Shown piece after piece: positions 43,265 to 52,363 of a stretch of DNA of 64,000 nt. A program made the translations under genes and the position numbers. The stretch spans positions 167,646 to 231,645 of the forward strand of contig NZ_FCOA02000009.1 of the NCBI RefSeq assembly GCF_001544875.2. Reading direction: 5' to 3'. The DNA comes from Caballeronia hypogeia (GTDB lineage: Bacteria; Pseudomonadota; Gammaproteobacteria; Burkholderiales; Burkholderiaceae). The notes under the pieces are model-generated. The model did no database searches. It had not been told where the DNA came from and worked only from the letters and a program-made list of their open reading frames with translations. Position 1 is the first letter of the stretch; the number at the start of each line of letters is the position of its first letter.

Positions 43265-45796
43265 ATGGACATGGCTCAAGGCTTATCCGTTGCGGAGCAA
43301 CAGCCGGGCGTGGGCGAGGCTTTCGATGTCATCCTGAAGCCCGTACCGCATCGCGAGCTCGCGGCTGAAGTGGCCGACCGGCTGACGGAAATCCGCATCG
43401 ACGAAAATCTCTTCGCGATCGGGCGCGCCGAAGCGCCGTTCGACACGAGCCCGCCCGAGGCCGTGGCGCAACTCTCGCGTCGTCATGCGCGCATTTTCAT
43501 CGAGCACGGGTTTGTTTATATCGCGGACCTCGCGAGCAAGAACGGCACGGCCGTGAATGGCACGCCCGTGCGCGATACGCCCGCGCGACTGCGCAATGAC
43601 GATGTGATCTCATTTGGCAGCCGGCTGTCGTATCGCGTGCAGTTCGCGCCGCGCACGCGACGGCTCAACGCACCCAGGGCGGTCGGCGTCACGCTCTTGC
43701 CGCAGCGCGACGATCTCGGCCTGCAGCCGATCGAACTCGCGCAGTTCCCTTTTCTCATCAGCAAGACCGACGACACCTTCGCGCGCTATCGGGAGCGCTA
43801 TCCGCATCAGGTCAATTACGTGTCGCGCCGGCACGCGCATGTGTTCGTCAAGGGCGGCGCGCCGTTTGTCGAGGATCTCGGCAGCACCAATGGCACCTTC
43901 GTCAACGGCGAGCGACTCGGCGCATCGGCGGTCGAACTGAAGAATGGCGATACCGTCGCTTTCGGCGGATCGCACTTCGGGTACAGCGTGCATGTGCACG
44001 GCGACGAGGGCGAATCCACGCTCACGGAGATGGCCCAGGCTCAAGCGCAGTCGATGCAAACGGAAGAGCCGGACGGCGACAAGACGACCTTCGTCGGCTC
44101 GGCGCATTCGTTTCTCGATATCTTCTGCGTCGATCAGGCTGCCGCGCGCGAGGACGAAGTCAACGAAGAGGCGCAGCAGAAACCAGCGGAGGAAAGTCGC
44201 GCGGTCGCGCGCACGGCACAGCGCGGCAAGTTCGCGCTTTTCGTCGGTGAATTACGCAAGGTGCTCGCGAGCGACGACCGCCGCGCCGCGCGACGCACGC
44301 GCATCATCGTGGCAGGCGTGCTTGCGGCGATGGTTGCGATCGGTGCGACGCTCTTTTTTGCCGGCTCGCCCGAGCGTCAGGCGAGGTCGCTGATGGCGCA
44401 CGGCGAGTTCGCCGAAGCCGCCAGCGTCACGAACGCCTATCTGCAATCGCATCCACAGGACGCGCACTTCGCTTCGATGAACACCGAAGCCGTGCTCAAG
44501 TCCGACGTGCCGCGCTGGCTCGCCGCGATGAAGAAGGGCGACTTCGCGGGCGCGGACGAGATCATCGCGCAGATGCGCGCGCTCAGCGAGCACAACCCGG
44601 ACGTGCATTCGCTGCTCGACGAACTGCAGTGGATCGGCAAGCTGGAAAGCTTCGTGATGAGTCGCGGCGGCGCCGACGCGCCCATTCACATATACGGCGA
44701 CGAGCCGCGTATCGGCGCGATCCTCAAGCATTGGGAAGCAGACGCATCGGGGCATCAGCGCGATCTCGACCGTATCGCGGGCTATGTGCCCGAGTTTCGC
44801 GATCCGTATGCGCTCGCGTTGAGTCATCTGCGCAAGCTGCAAAGCGACGACTCCGTGTATCTCGCGGCCATCGACCGGCTGGACGCGAGCATCGTCAAAA
44901 GTCTTGGTCAGGACGATCTCGACGCGATCAACGCGACGCTCAAGGATTACGCGGACAAGTATCCGCGTCTTGCCGGCCTCGACCGCGTGCGCGCCGATCT
45001 CGACGCCTACAGCGGATTGCGCCGCAATCTCGGCGGCGCGAGCCTCGCGCCGCTGGCGGGATCGGTGACGAAAGCGAATTTCTCGACGCCGCCGTTTCAG
45101 GAAAAGCTTCGTCAGATGAGCGCGAGTCAGTTGCCGCCGCCCGATGTGCTGGCGCAGTACGCCGTCGTCGCCGATGCCTGGAATCACGGCAAGAGCGCGC
45201 AGGCGATCGATGCGCTGCAAAAGTTGCCGCAGGGAACGTGGTCGCCCATGGTGCAAAAGGAGCTTGCGCACAAGAAGGCGATAGCCGCGCAATTTTCTGA
45301 CTTGCAGAAGGCGCGCGGCACGAAGGGCTATGAAGACGCGCTTTTGTCCTTTTACGAAACGCTCGATCTCGACAGCGACACGTATTACGCGCAAGCGGTT
45401 GCGCCCGAAGTCGCATCGCTGAAAGACAAGGCGATCGGCCGCGCGCAAGGTCTCATGGCGCAGGCGCAAACGTCGTGGCAGCAGTATCGGACGAATGGCG
45501 GCATTGGCGGATCGCAGCGGCTCGAATCGGGTGTGTCGGATGCATTCAGGACGCAGGCGCGGCTCTTGTCCGATGCGGAAGACGCGGCCACGCGCGGCAT
45601 GCGCATCTTCAGGCAAGTGAAGGCGGACAGCGCCACGGCGAAGTGGAGCACGCTCGCCAGCGAGATCGGCACCGAAGCGGATTTGCAGCGTCGCTCGCTG
45701 CAGGATCTGCGCATGGTGCTCGAACCGGGGCTTCTCAACACCAAGCTGAGTCTGATCGGCGGAGGCACGAGCAGTGAAGAGAGACGCACACCTTAA
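43265..45796 (+). CDS. Membrane protein with two N-terminal FHA domains
   Basis: About 843 aa. Two forkhead-associated domains bind phosphothreonine. The first (about 25-125) has FAIGRAEAPF, LSRRHARIFIEHG and SKNGTAVNGTPV; the second (about 150-250) has YVSRRHAHVFVKGG and STNGTFVNGERL. After an acidic linker, one membrane helix (about 348-370, IIVAGVLAAMVAIGATLFF) leads to a helical C-terminal region of about 470 residues with no recognised domain, probably outside the membrane. The start is uncertain: ATG 43265 or 43271 both keep the first FHA domain; the frame stays open to 43160 but without a ribosome-binding site. It overlaps the HlyD gene by 23 bp. Role inferred: phospho-dependent control or assembly of the exporter. 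Confidence 0.82.
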   Translation: MDMAQGLSVAEQQPGVGEAFDVILKPVPHRELAAEVADRLTEIRIDENLFAIGRAEAPFDTSPPEAVAQLSRRHARIFIEHGFVYIADLASKNGTAVNGTPVRDTPARLRNDDVISFGSRLSYRVQFAPRTRRLNAPRAVGVTLLPQRDDLGLQPIELAQFPFLISKTDDTFARYRERYPHQVNYVSRRHAHVFVKGGAPFVEDLGSTNGTFVNGERLGASAVELKNGDTVAFGGSHFGYSVHVHGDEGESTLTEMAQAQAQSMQTEEPDGDKTTFVGSAHSFLDIFCVDQAAAREDEVNEEAQQKPAEESRAVARTAQRGKFALFVGELRKVLASDDRRAARRTRIIVAGVLAAMVAIGATLFFAGSPERQARSLMAHGEFAEAASVTNAYLQSHPQDAHFASMNTEAVLKSDVPRWLAAMKKGDFAGADEIIAQMRALSEHNPDVHSLLDELQWIGKLESFVMSRGGADAPIHIYGDEPRIGAILKHWEADASGHQRDLDRIAGYVPEFRDPYALALSHLRKLQSDDSVYLAAIDRLDASIVKSLGQDDLDAINATLKDYADKYPRLAGLDRVRADLDAYSGLRRNLGGASLAPLAGSVTKANFSTPPFQEKLRQMSASQLPPPDVLAQYAVVADAWNHGKSAQAIDALQKLPQGTWSPMVQKELAHKKAIAAQFSDLQKARGTKGYEDALLSFYETLDLDSDTYYAQAVAPEVASLKDKAIGRAQGLMAQAQTSWQQYRTNGGIGGSQRLESGVSDAFRTQARLLSDAEDAATRGMRIFRQVKADSATAKWSTLASEIGTEADLQRRSLQDLRMVLEPGLLNTKLSLIGGGTSSEERRTP

Positions 45797-47147
45797 ACCG
45801 CTGTCGGAAGCGCTCGGGGACCACGGCGCCGACGGCATCTCGATCCTGACCGCCGAGCCGCTGAGGATCACGCACGCGCTCGTGTATGCGATGGTCGCGC
45901 TGGTCGCGTCGGCGCTCGTGTGGTCTTTCGTCGGACATGCGGACGTGATGGTCACCGCGCAAGGCACGCTCGCGCCGGAATCGGAAGTGCGCCGCTTCTA
46001 TGCGCCGATCGATGGCGAACTCGCCGATCTCTATATCGCGGAAGGCCAGCCCGTGCGCAAGGACGACGTGATCGCGCGGCTGAATGCGCGCGGCGCGATC
46101 GAGGCTGCATCCAACGCGCTCGAAGCCCAACTGAAGCTCGACGACGCCGAGCGTGAATGGAAGCAGTTCCCCGAGAAAAAGCTTCTGATGGAGCGCAAGA
46201 TCGCCGCGCTGAAAGATCAGATGGATGTGGAGGAGCATCAGCATCAACTGCGAGTGTCGGAAGGCACGAGCAAGCTCGCGGAAGGCCAGAAGGCGCAATT
46301 GCAGGAAGCGCGCAGCACGCTGGAAAACGCGCGTCGCGCGCGCGATGCCGCGAAGGTCGATCTCGATCGTTTTCAGCGCCTGATCGCATTGCCGGGTGGC
46401 GGAGGCGTATCGGAGGCGCAGGTCGATGCGAAGCGCAATACGTATCTCGAAGCGGACGGCGCGTATCGCGTGGAGCAGTCGCGGCTGGCGGAACTGGACT
46501 TCAAGCTGAGTCACGATTTCACGCAGGCGAAACGGCAGCTCGAAACGAGCGGCCAGGAAGCGACCAATCTGCGGCTGCAATACGAAGCGGCGATGCGCGA
46601 AGTCGCAAGCACCGAAGACAAGCTGCGCCTGCAATTACAGACCGCGCGGCTGGTCGCCGATGCCGCCGCGCGCATCAAGTTCGAGAACATCGACAAGGAT
46701 AATTTTCTGTTGATTCTCGCGCCGGTGTCGGGCGTGGTCACCGATGTCACCTCGACGCAGCCCGGCGACAAGATTCAGGCCAACACGCCCATCGGCGGCA
46801 TTGCGCCCGCGAATGCGAAGCCGGTGCTGAAGATCGAGATCGCCGAGCACGACCGCGCGTTCCTGCGCGAAGGGCAGCGCGTGAAGCTCAAGTTCAACGC
46901 GTTTCCGTACCAGCGCTACGGCGTGATCGACGGCACCCTCGCGTTCATCTCGCCCGCGACCAAGCCGAGCCCGGGCACGAAGCAGCCGGTCTATGAAGGA
47001 CGCGTGACGCTGGATCGCGATTTCTACCAGGTCGCCGACACGAAGTATCCGCTGCGCTACGGCATGACGGCGACCGCCGAGATCGTGGTGCGCGAGCGGC
47101 GCCTGATCGACCTCGGGCTCGATCCGTTCCGCAATGTGGCGGGATAG
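45774..47147 (+). CDS. HlyD-family periplasmic adaptor
   Basis: 457 aa joining the ABC exporter to the outer-membrane factor. One membrane helix (about 34-54, VYAMVALVASALVWSFV) is followed by the biotinyl-lipoyl half GELADLYIAEGQPVRKDDVIARL, a long coiled coil (about 115-300), and the second half APVSGVVTDVTSTQPGDKIQ, then the beta-barrel and the C-terminal GMTATAEIVVRERRLIDLGLDP (in part), typical of type-1 secretion adaptors. GTG start with GGAGG upstream, inside the end of the FHA gene, so translation is coupled to it. Confidence 0.93.
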   Translation: MKRDAHLKPLSEALGDHGADGISILTAEPLRITHALVYAMVALVASALVWSFVGHADVMVTAQGTLAPESEVRRFYAPIDGELADLYIAEGQPVRKDDVIARLNARGAIEAASNALEAQLKLDDAEREWKQFPEKKLLMERKIAALKDQMDVEEHQHQLRVSEGTSKLAEGQKAQLQEARSTLENARRARDAAKVDLDRFQRLIALPGGGGVSEAQVDAKRNTYLEADGAYRVEQSRLAELDFKLSHDFTQAKRQLETSGQEATNLRLQYEAAMREVASTEDKLRLQLQTARLVADAAARIKFENIDKDNFLLILAPVSGVVTDVTSTQPGDKIQANTPIGGIAPANAKPVLKIEIAEHDRAFLREGQRVKLKFNAFPYQRYGVIDGTLAFISPATKPSPGTKQPVYEGRVTLDRDFYQVADTKYPLRYGMTATAEIVVRERRLIDLGLDPFRNVAG

Positions 47148-47219
47148 CAAAGGAGGGTTTCACGCACGACGAAGCAGGGACATGCTACGAGATCTCTATA
47201 TTTCCGAACGGAGAACGAC

Positions 47220-47972
47220 ATGACGGCGATTGTGCGTATCGACGACGAAGTGGTCGACGTCGGCGAATTCATCAGGTTGCTGAAGCTGAATGGCCAGTTC
47301 GACGGACTCATCGAGCAACTGGTGCGCGACAAGATCACGGTGCGCGCCGCGAAGAAATCCGGCGTCGAGGTCAGCGCCGATGAAATCCAGAATCGCGCCG
47401 ACCAGTTCCGCCGCATTCGCGGCCTGCATCGCGCGGCGGACATGAACAACTATCTCGACGCGCTCAACGTGAGCCTCGACGAATTCGAGGTGTTCGTGAC
47501 CGACACGCTCTATCAGGAAAAGATGCTGGATAAGGTCGGCACCGAACGTGAGGTCGAAGAGTACTTCCAGTTGAATTCGCCGAAATTCGACAGCATTGAA
47601 GTGAGCCACATTCTGCTCGACACCGAAGGCAGCGCGAAGGAAATGATCTCGTATCTCAACGACGATCCCGACAGCTTCGCCGACATGGCGCGCGAGCATT
47701 CGCTTGCCGACACGCGTGACGAAGGCGGCGTGATCGGCCGCGTGATGCGCGGGCAGCTTAAGCCCGATATCGAAGCCAAAGTATTCAACGCCGAAGTCGG
47801 CGACCTGCTGGGGCCGTTCGTGGCGGCCGACGGCGCATCGTATGAGATTTTCGCGGTGACAGCGAAGTATCCCGCGAAGCTCGACGAAGACGTGAACGCG
47901 GAAATCCGCCGCCTGTTGCGCGACGACTGGATGATGGCGCGCGCACAAGAGCATGTCATCGAAGCGCGCTGA
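47220..47972 (+). CDS. Parvulin/SurA-like peptidyl-prolyl isomerase without signal peptide
   Basis: 250 aa. The N-terminal part is SurA-like and helical (LVRDKITVRAAKKSGVEVSAD, YLDALNVSLDEFEVFV). The parvulin-type domain follows: IEVSHILLDTEGSAKEMISYL, DSFADMAREHSLADTRDEGG and IEAKVFNAEVGDLLGPF. There is no signal peptide or membrane helix, so it should stay in the cytoplasm, unlike SurA or PrsA. GGAG is 8 nt upstream. It sits between the adaptor and the ABC exporter genes and may deliver or hold leader peptides unfolded for the exporter; SurA-like domains attached to C39 exporters are known in cyanobacteria. Confidence 0.85.
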   Translation: MTAIVRIDDEVVDVGEFIRLLKLNGQFDGLIEQLVRDKITVRAAKKSGVEVSADEIQNRADQFRRIRGLHRAADMNNYLDALNVSLDEFEVFVTDTLYQEKMLDKVGTEREVEEYFQLNSPKFDSIEVSHILLDTEGSAKEMISYLNDDPDSFADMAREHSLADTRDEGGVIGRVMRGQLKPDIEAKVFNAEVGDLLGPFVAADGASYEIFAVTAKYPAKLDEDVNAEIRRLLRDDWMMARAQEHVIEAR

Positions 47973-47997
47973 CCGGAACGCGATAACGAGATTATTC

Positions 47998-50900
47998 ATG
48001 GACGCGCCCTCGAACCTCGATTCCCCCGCCGACTTTCTTGCCTCGGTCGAGATTCTTTCGCCGTTCACGCGCGAGGAAATCGCGCAACTCGCGCTGCAGG
48101 CCGAATCGCGCCGCTTCGGCTTCGGCGAGACCGTATGCAACGCCGGCGACGCCGCCGATGGGCTCTATGTCGTGAAAGCGGGCTCCGTGCGTATCTTCAC
48201 GGAGGAGCACGGCAAGGAAATCAGCATGGGAGTGAAGAAGGAGCGCGAGACTTTCGCGGATATCGCGATGCTGCGCGACTATCGCCATGAGTCGTCGGTG
48301 CGTTCCTCGGGCAAGACCGAACTGCTGCACATTCCGCGCGCCGCGATCGAGCCCGTCATCGCGAGGAATCCGGCCGCGCTCGCGTTCGTCACGAGCTACG
48401 TCGCGATCAATTCGGCGGGCGGCTTCGTCGCCAGGCTCTTCGATCTGCGCGGCAAGCTCAACAAGGATGAGCTCGAAGAATGCGTGCGCAGTGTGGGCGT
48501 GAAGCGCGTCGGCGAAGGCAAGGAGATTCTCAGGCAGGATTCGCGCGAGGACCGGCGTCTGTATGTCGTGCGTCAGGGCGAAGTGCGCATCGAGCGCGAG
48601 GAAGGCGGTGAACACCATGTGCTCGCGACGCTCGGGCCGGGCGAGATCTTCGGCGAAAAGGCCTGCGTGATGCGTCAGGAGCAGATGGCGTCCGCCATTG
48701 CGAGCGCCGATACGCGCCTGCTCGTGATCCCTGAGAAGACGGTGCATTTCATCATCGAACGCAACGTGAAGCTGCGCGAGGTGCTCGAAGAACGCATCCG
48801 TTTCACCGAGCGCGAATTGCAGCGGCAAAAGAAGCTCGCCGAACGCCGCAAGCTTCCCGCGATGCTCGATCTGCACACGAAGCCCGAACTCGGCGAGCGC
48901 GTGATCAAGCGCTTCGCATGGGTCGAGCAGGCGGAAGAGATGGACTGCGGCGCGGCGTGTCTCGCGATGATCTGCCGCCACTACGGCATCAACATGACGG
49001 TCGGCAAGCTGCGCGAACTGGCGAACGTGACGACGCAAGGCGCAACGCTCGATTCGTTGGCGCGCGCGGGCGAATCGCTCGGCTTCACGACGCGCGGCGT
49101 GCAATGCACGTTCGAATCTCTGCGCGGGTTCGAAGTGCCGTTCATCGCGCACTGGGAGGGTTACCACTACATCATCATCTACGGCATCTCGAAGGAGAAC
49201 GTGTGGGTCGCGGACCCGGCGATCGGCTTCAAGAAGATGACGGTGGGCGAGTTCGAGCGCGGCTGGAGCGGCACCTGCCTGCTCTTCACGCCGGGGCAGG
49301 ACATGACGCAGAAGGCCGTTTCGCGCTCGCCGTGGATACGTTTCGTCGGCTACCTGAAGCCGTACAAGAAGATCCTGCTGCACCTGTTTCTCGCGACCTT
49401 CGTCATTCAGGTGCTGGGCGTGATTCCGCCGCTCATCATCCAGAACATTCTCGACGGCGTTATCGTGCATCAGAACGTCGGGCTGCTGCATGTGCTGATC
49501 GGCGGGCTGATCATCGCCAATCTGTTCTCGCAACTGATGTCGTCGATACGCGCATACCTCGCGAACTTCATGGTGCGAAACATGGACTTCTCGATGATGT
49601 CGCAGTTCTTCAAGCACACGTTCTCGCTGCCCTTCGGCTTCTTCGCGAAGCGCAAGACCGGCGACGTGTTCGCCCGCTTTCAGGAGAATCACACGATTCG
49701 CGCGTTCCTCACGGAATCCACCGTTTCGACCGTGCTGAACCTGCTGATGATCTTCATCTACTTCACGATCATGTTCCTCTACAACGTGAAGCTGACCTTG
49801 CTGCTGATCGCCTTCGTGATCCCGATGATGGCGCTCACGATTCTCGCGACACCGCGAATCAAGCAGAACGCGCGCGAAATGTTCTCCGCGGGCACCGATG
49901 CCCGTTCGTACCTGATGGAGGCGCTCGGCGGCGTGGAGACGGTGAAGGGCATGGGCATCGAGCGCGCGGTGCGTTTGAAGTGGGAAAAGAAGTATGCGAA
50001 GTCGCTGGAAGTGCAATACAAGGCGCAGCGCTTCAATATCGCGGTGGGCTTGTGCAGCCAGTTGCTGAATGCGGCGACGACCATCGGCGTGTTGTGGGCC
50101 GGCGCGAATCTCGTGCTCGCGCGCGAACTGACCATCGGGCAACTCATCGCGTTCAATGCGTTCATGGGCAGCGTGCTGTCGCCGCTGATGGGCCTCATCA
50201 ACTTGTGGAGCCTGCTCAATGATGCCGGCGTCGCGATGGAGCGCCTCGGCGACGTGCTCGATATCGAGCCCGAGCAAAAGCCGCAAGAGATGCAGCAGCG
50301 CGTGATGCTGCCCGATCTTCAAGGCGAAATCAGTTTCAACGGCGTGTATTTCCGTTATGGCGATGGCGAGACGCCCTACGTGCTGGAGAACATCAGCTTC
50401 GATATCAAGCCGGGCGAGCTGATCGCGATCGTCGGGCGCAGCGGCTCGGGCAAGACGACGCTCGCGAAGCTGCTCGTCGGCTTCTATGCGCCGAGCGAAG
50501 GCAAGATGACTGTCGATGGCTACGATCTCAATGTGATCGACAAGGGTTTCTATCGCGCGCAGATCGGATATGTGATGCAGAGCAATCTGCTGTTCTCGGG
50601 GACGATCGCGGAGAACATCGCGAGCGGCGACGAGACGCCCGACCGCCGGCGCATCGAGGAAGTCGCGAAGATGGCCGACGCGCATGGCTTCATCGCGAAG
50701 ATGCCGCTCGGTTATGAGCAGGTTGTGGGCGAGCGCGGCGTGGGATTATCGGGCGGGCAGATCCAGCGGCTTTGCATTGCGCGGGCGCTGTATCACGATC
50801 CGCGTCTGCTGGTGTTCGACGAAGCGACTTCCGCGCTCGATACGCAATCGGAGAGCAATATTCTCGGCAACATGCAGGAGATTTTGAAGGGACGCACGGC

Positions 50901-51057
50901 GGTCATCATCGCGCACCGGCTCTCGACGATCATGCGCGCCGACAAGATTCTCGTGCTGTATGAAGGCGGCATCGTCGAGCAGGGCAAGCATGACGAACTC
51001 GTCGCGAGAAAAGGCATGTATTACCAACTCGTGCAGAAGCAACTGAGCGCAGCATGA
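47998..51057 (+). CDS. Peptidase-containing ABC exporter with two cyclic-nucleotide-binding-like domains
   Basis: 1019 aa, the engine of the system. Two cNMP-binding-like domains come first (about 20-140 and 160-275). The second has PGEIFGEKACVMRQEQMASAI, in which the phosphate-binding Arg is replaced, so ligand binding is doubtful. A C39 peptidase (about 305-430) has a full catalytic set: Gln311, Cys317 in EEMDCGAACLA, His390 in EGYHYIIIYG and Asp406 in WVADPA. Six membrane helices follow (about 455-740), then the ATPase with GRSGSGKTT (from about 813), LSGGQIQRLCIARAL, LLVFDEATSALD and IIAHRLS. It should cut leaders after Gly-Gly and export the cargo. The start is ATG 47998 or the in-frame ATG 47953. 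The stop overlaps the next gene. Confidence 0.93.
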   Translation: MDAPSNLDSPADFLASVEILSPFTREEIAQLALQAESRRFGFGETVCNAGDAADGLYVVKAGSVRIFTEEHGKEISMGVKKERETFADIAMLRDYRHESSVRSSGKTELLHIPRAAIEPVIARNPAALAFVTSYVAINSAGGFVARLFDLRGKLNKDELEECVRSVGVKRVGEGKEILRQDSREDRRLYVVRQGEVRIEREEGGEHHVLATLGPGEIFGEKACVMRQEQMASAIASADTRLLVIPEKTVHFIIERNVKLREVLEERIRFTERELQRQKKLAERRKLPAMLDLHTKPELGERVIKRFAWVEQAEEMDCGAACLAMICRHYGINMTVGKLRELANVTTQGATLDSLARAGESLGFTTRGVQCTFESLRGFEVPFIAHWEGYHYIIIYGISKENVWVADPAIGFKKMTVGEFERGWSGTCLLFTPGQDMTQKAVSRSPWIRFVGYLKPYKKILLHLFLATFVIQVLGVIPPLIIQNILDGVIVHQNVGLLHVLIGGLIIANLFSQLMSSIRAYLANFMVRNMDFSMMSQFFKHTFSLPFGFFAKRKTGDVFARFQENHTIRAFLTESTVSTVLNLLMIFIYFTIMFLYNVKLTLLLIAFVIPMMALTILATPRIKQNAREMFSAGTDARSYLMEALGGVETVKGMGIERAVRLKWEKKYAKSLEVQYKAQRFNIAVGLCSQLLNAATTIGVLWAGANLVLARELTIGQLIAFNAFMGSVLSPLMGLINLWSLLNDAGVAMERLGDVLDIEPEQKPQEMQQRVMLPDLQGEISFNGVYFRYGDGETPYVLENISFDIKPGELIAIVGRSGSGKTTLAKLLVGFYAPSEGKMTVDGYDLNVIDKGFYRAQIGYVMQSNLLFSGTIAENIASGDETPDRRRIEEVAKMADAHGFIAKMPLGYEQVVGERGVGLSGGQIQRLCIARALYHDPRLLVFDEATSALDTQSESNILGNMQEILKGRTAVIIAHRLSTIMRADKILVLYEGGIVEQGKHDELVARKGMYYQLVQKQLSAA

Positions 51058-52358
51058 AGATACTCGACCAACCGGAAAGCGACAGCAGCGCGCCCGCATC
51101 GGCAATTTCGTATGCGGGGCTCATCGAAAAGATCGAGATACTGCGCTCGACGCTCAGATGGACCTCACGGCTCGAACGGCCCGAAATCGAAAAGCTGTTG
51201 CGTCAGGCGAGTGCGTTGCGTGACGAAGTGATGCAGATGTCGCACAAGGAGCGTTTCGTGCAGGCTGCGGCCGCGGAGCCGAAACGCGATCTCACGCCGG
51301 GCGCGCGGCGGCAGGCCCTGATCGAACGCAGCTTCGTGTTCGAAGGCACGTTCGGCGATAACCCCAAGCTGCTCGAAGCGCTGGAAATAGCGGAGAAAGC
51401 CGCGCCGACCGATCTGCCCGTGCTGATCGACGGCGAGAGCGGCACCGGCAAGGAGCTGATGGCGAAAGTCATACACGCGAACGGCTCGCGCGCGGACAAG
51501 CCGTATATCTCGGTGAACTGCGGCGCGATTCCAGATAACCTGCTGGAGTCGGAGTTGTTCGGGCATCGCAAGGGCGCGTTCACGGGCGCGACCAACGATC
51601 GCAAGGGCAAGTTCGAGAGCGCGCATACGGGCACGATCTTTCTCGATGAAATCGGCGAGTTGCCGCTGTCTGGGCAAGTCAAGCTATTGCGCGTGCTCGA
51701 AGCGCACGAGATACAGCGAGTCGGCTCGGATCAACCGATCGCGGTGGATACACGCATCGTCGCGGCTACCAATCGCAATCTGCGCAAGTTCTGCGATGAA
51801 GGGCGCTTTCGCGAAGACCTGTTTTATCGGCTGAGCGTGATTCATTTGACCTTGCCCGCGTTGCGCGAGCGGCGCGACGAGATTCCGCTGTTGCTCGCGT
51901 ATTTCGGCGATGAAGCGGCGGCGACGTTGAAGCGCCGGCCGGTGAAGTTGTCGCCGCGTCTGCGCGATTTCCTGCGCAATTACGACTATCCGGGGAACAT
52001 CCGCGAGTTGCGCAACGTGGTGTATCGGCTGGCCTGTCTTGCGGGCGATATGGCGGACATCGATCACCTTCCGGTCGATATCCGGCCGAAGTCGTCGCTT
52101 TCACTGGCGATGGGCGGGCCCGCCGCGAGCGGCAACGGCATCGCGACGGCGAGTTCGCTGGCGGAGGCAAAGCGCGTCGCGAGCGATGAAGCCGAACGCG
52201 CGTTTCTCGAACGCGGTTTGCAGGAAGTGGGCGGAACAGTGGCGGAGCTTGCGCGCCGGTATGAGATGAACCGGTCGCATCTGCAGATGCTGCTGAAGAA
52301 GCACGGGCTGCATTCGAAGGAGTTTCGCGCGGCGGCGAAGAGCCGGGAGGGGGAGTAG
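51054..52358 (+). CDS. Sigma-54-dependent transcriptional activator
   Basis: 434 aa. The N-terminal 100 residues are helical and have no receiver, GAF or PAS signature. The AAA+ domain has GESGTGKE (127-134), the sigma-54 loop GAFTGA (174-179), and TIFLDEIGELPL (Walker B). A Fis-type helix-turn-helix ends the protein (VGGTVAELARRYEMNRSHLQMLLKKHG, in part). ATGA overlap with the exporter gene. The lack of a phosphorylation domain suggests control by partner proteins, perhaps the FHA or PP2C proteins encoded alongside. Sigma-54 promoters at 40238, 53578 and 53924 are the obvious targets, which would put the cargo genes under its control. Confidence 0.92.
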   Translation: MKILDQPESDSSAPASAISYAGLIEKIEILRSTLRWTSRLERPEIEKLLRQASALRDEVMQMSHKERFVQAAAAEPKRDLTPGARRQALIERSFVFEGTFGDNPKLLEALEIAEKAAPTDLPVLIDGESGTGKELMAKVIHANGSRADKPYISVNCGAIPDNLLESELFGHRKGAFTGATNDRKGKFESAHTGTIFLDEIGELPLSGQVKLLRVLEAHEIQRVGSDQPIAVDTRIVAATNRNLRKFCDEGRFREDLFYRLSVIHLTLPALRERRDEIPLLLAYFGDEAAATLKRRPVKLSPRLRDFLRNYDYPGNIRELRNVVYRLACLAGDMADIDHLPVDIRPKSSLSLAMGGPAASGNGIATASSLAEAKRVASDEAERAFLERGLQEVGGTVAELARRYEMNRSHLQMLLKKHGLHSKEFRAAAKSREGE

Positions 52359-52363
52359 GAGCG

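Noticed and set aside
47992..50685. Very long open frame on the minus strand opposite the exporter gene
   Set aside because: It mirrors the codon bias of the high-GC plus-strand gene, is rich in His/Arg/Ala/Asp and shows no domain; the plus-strand protein has every catalytic motif.
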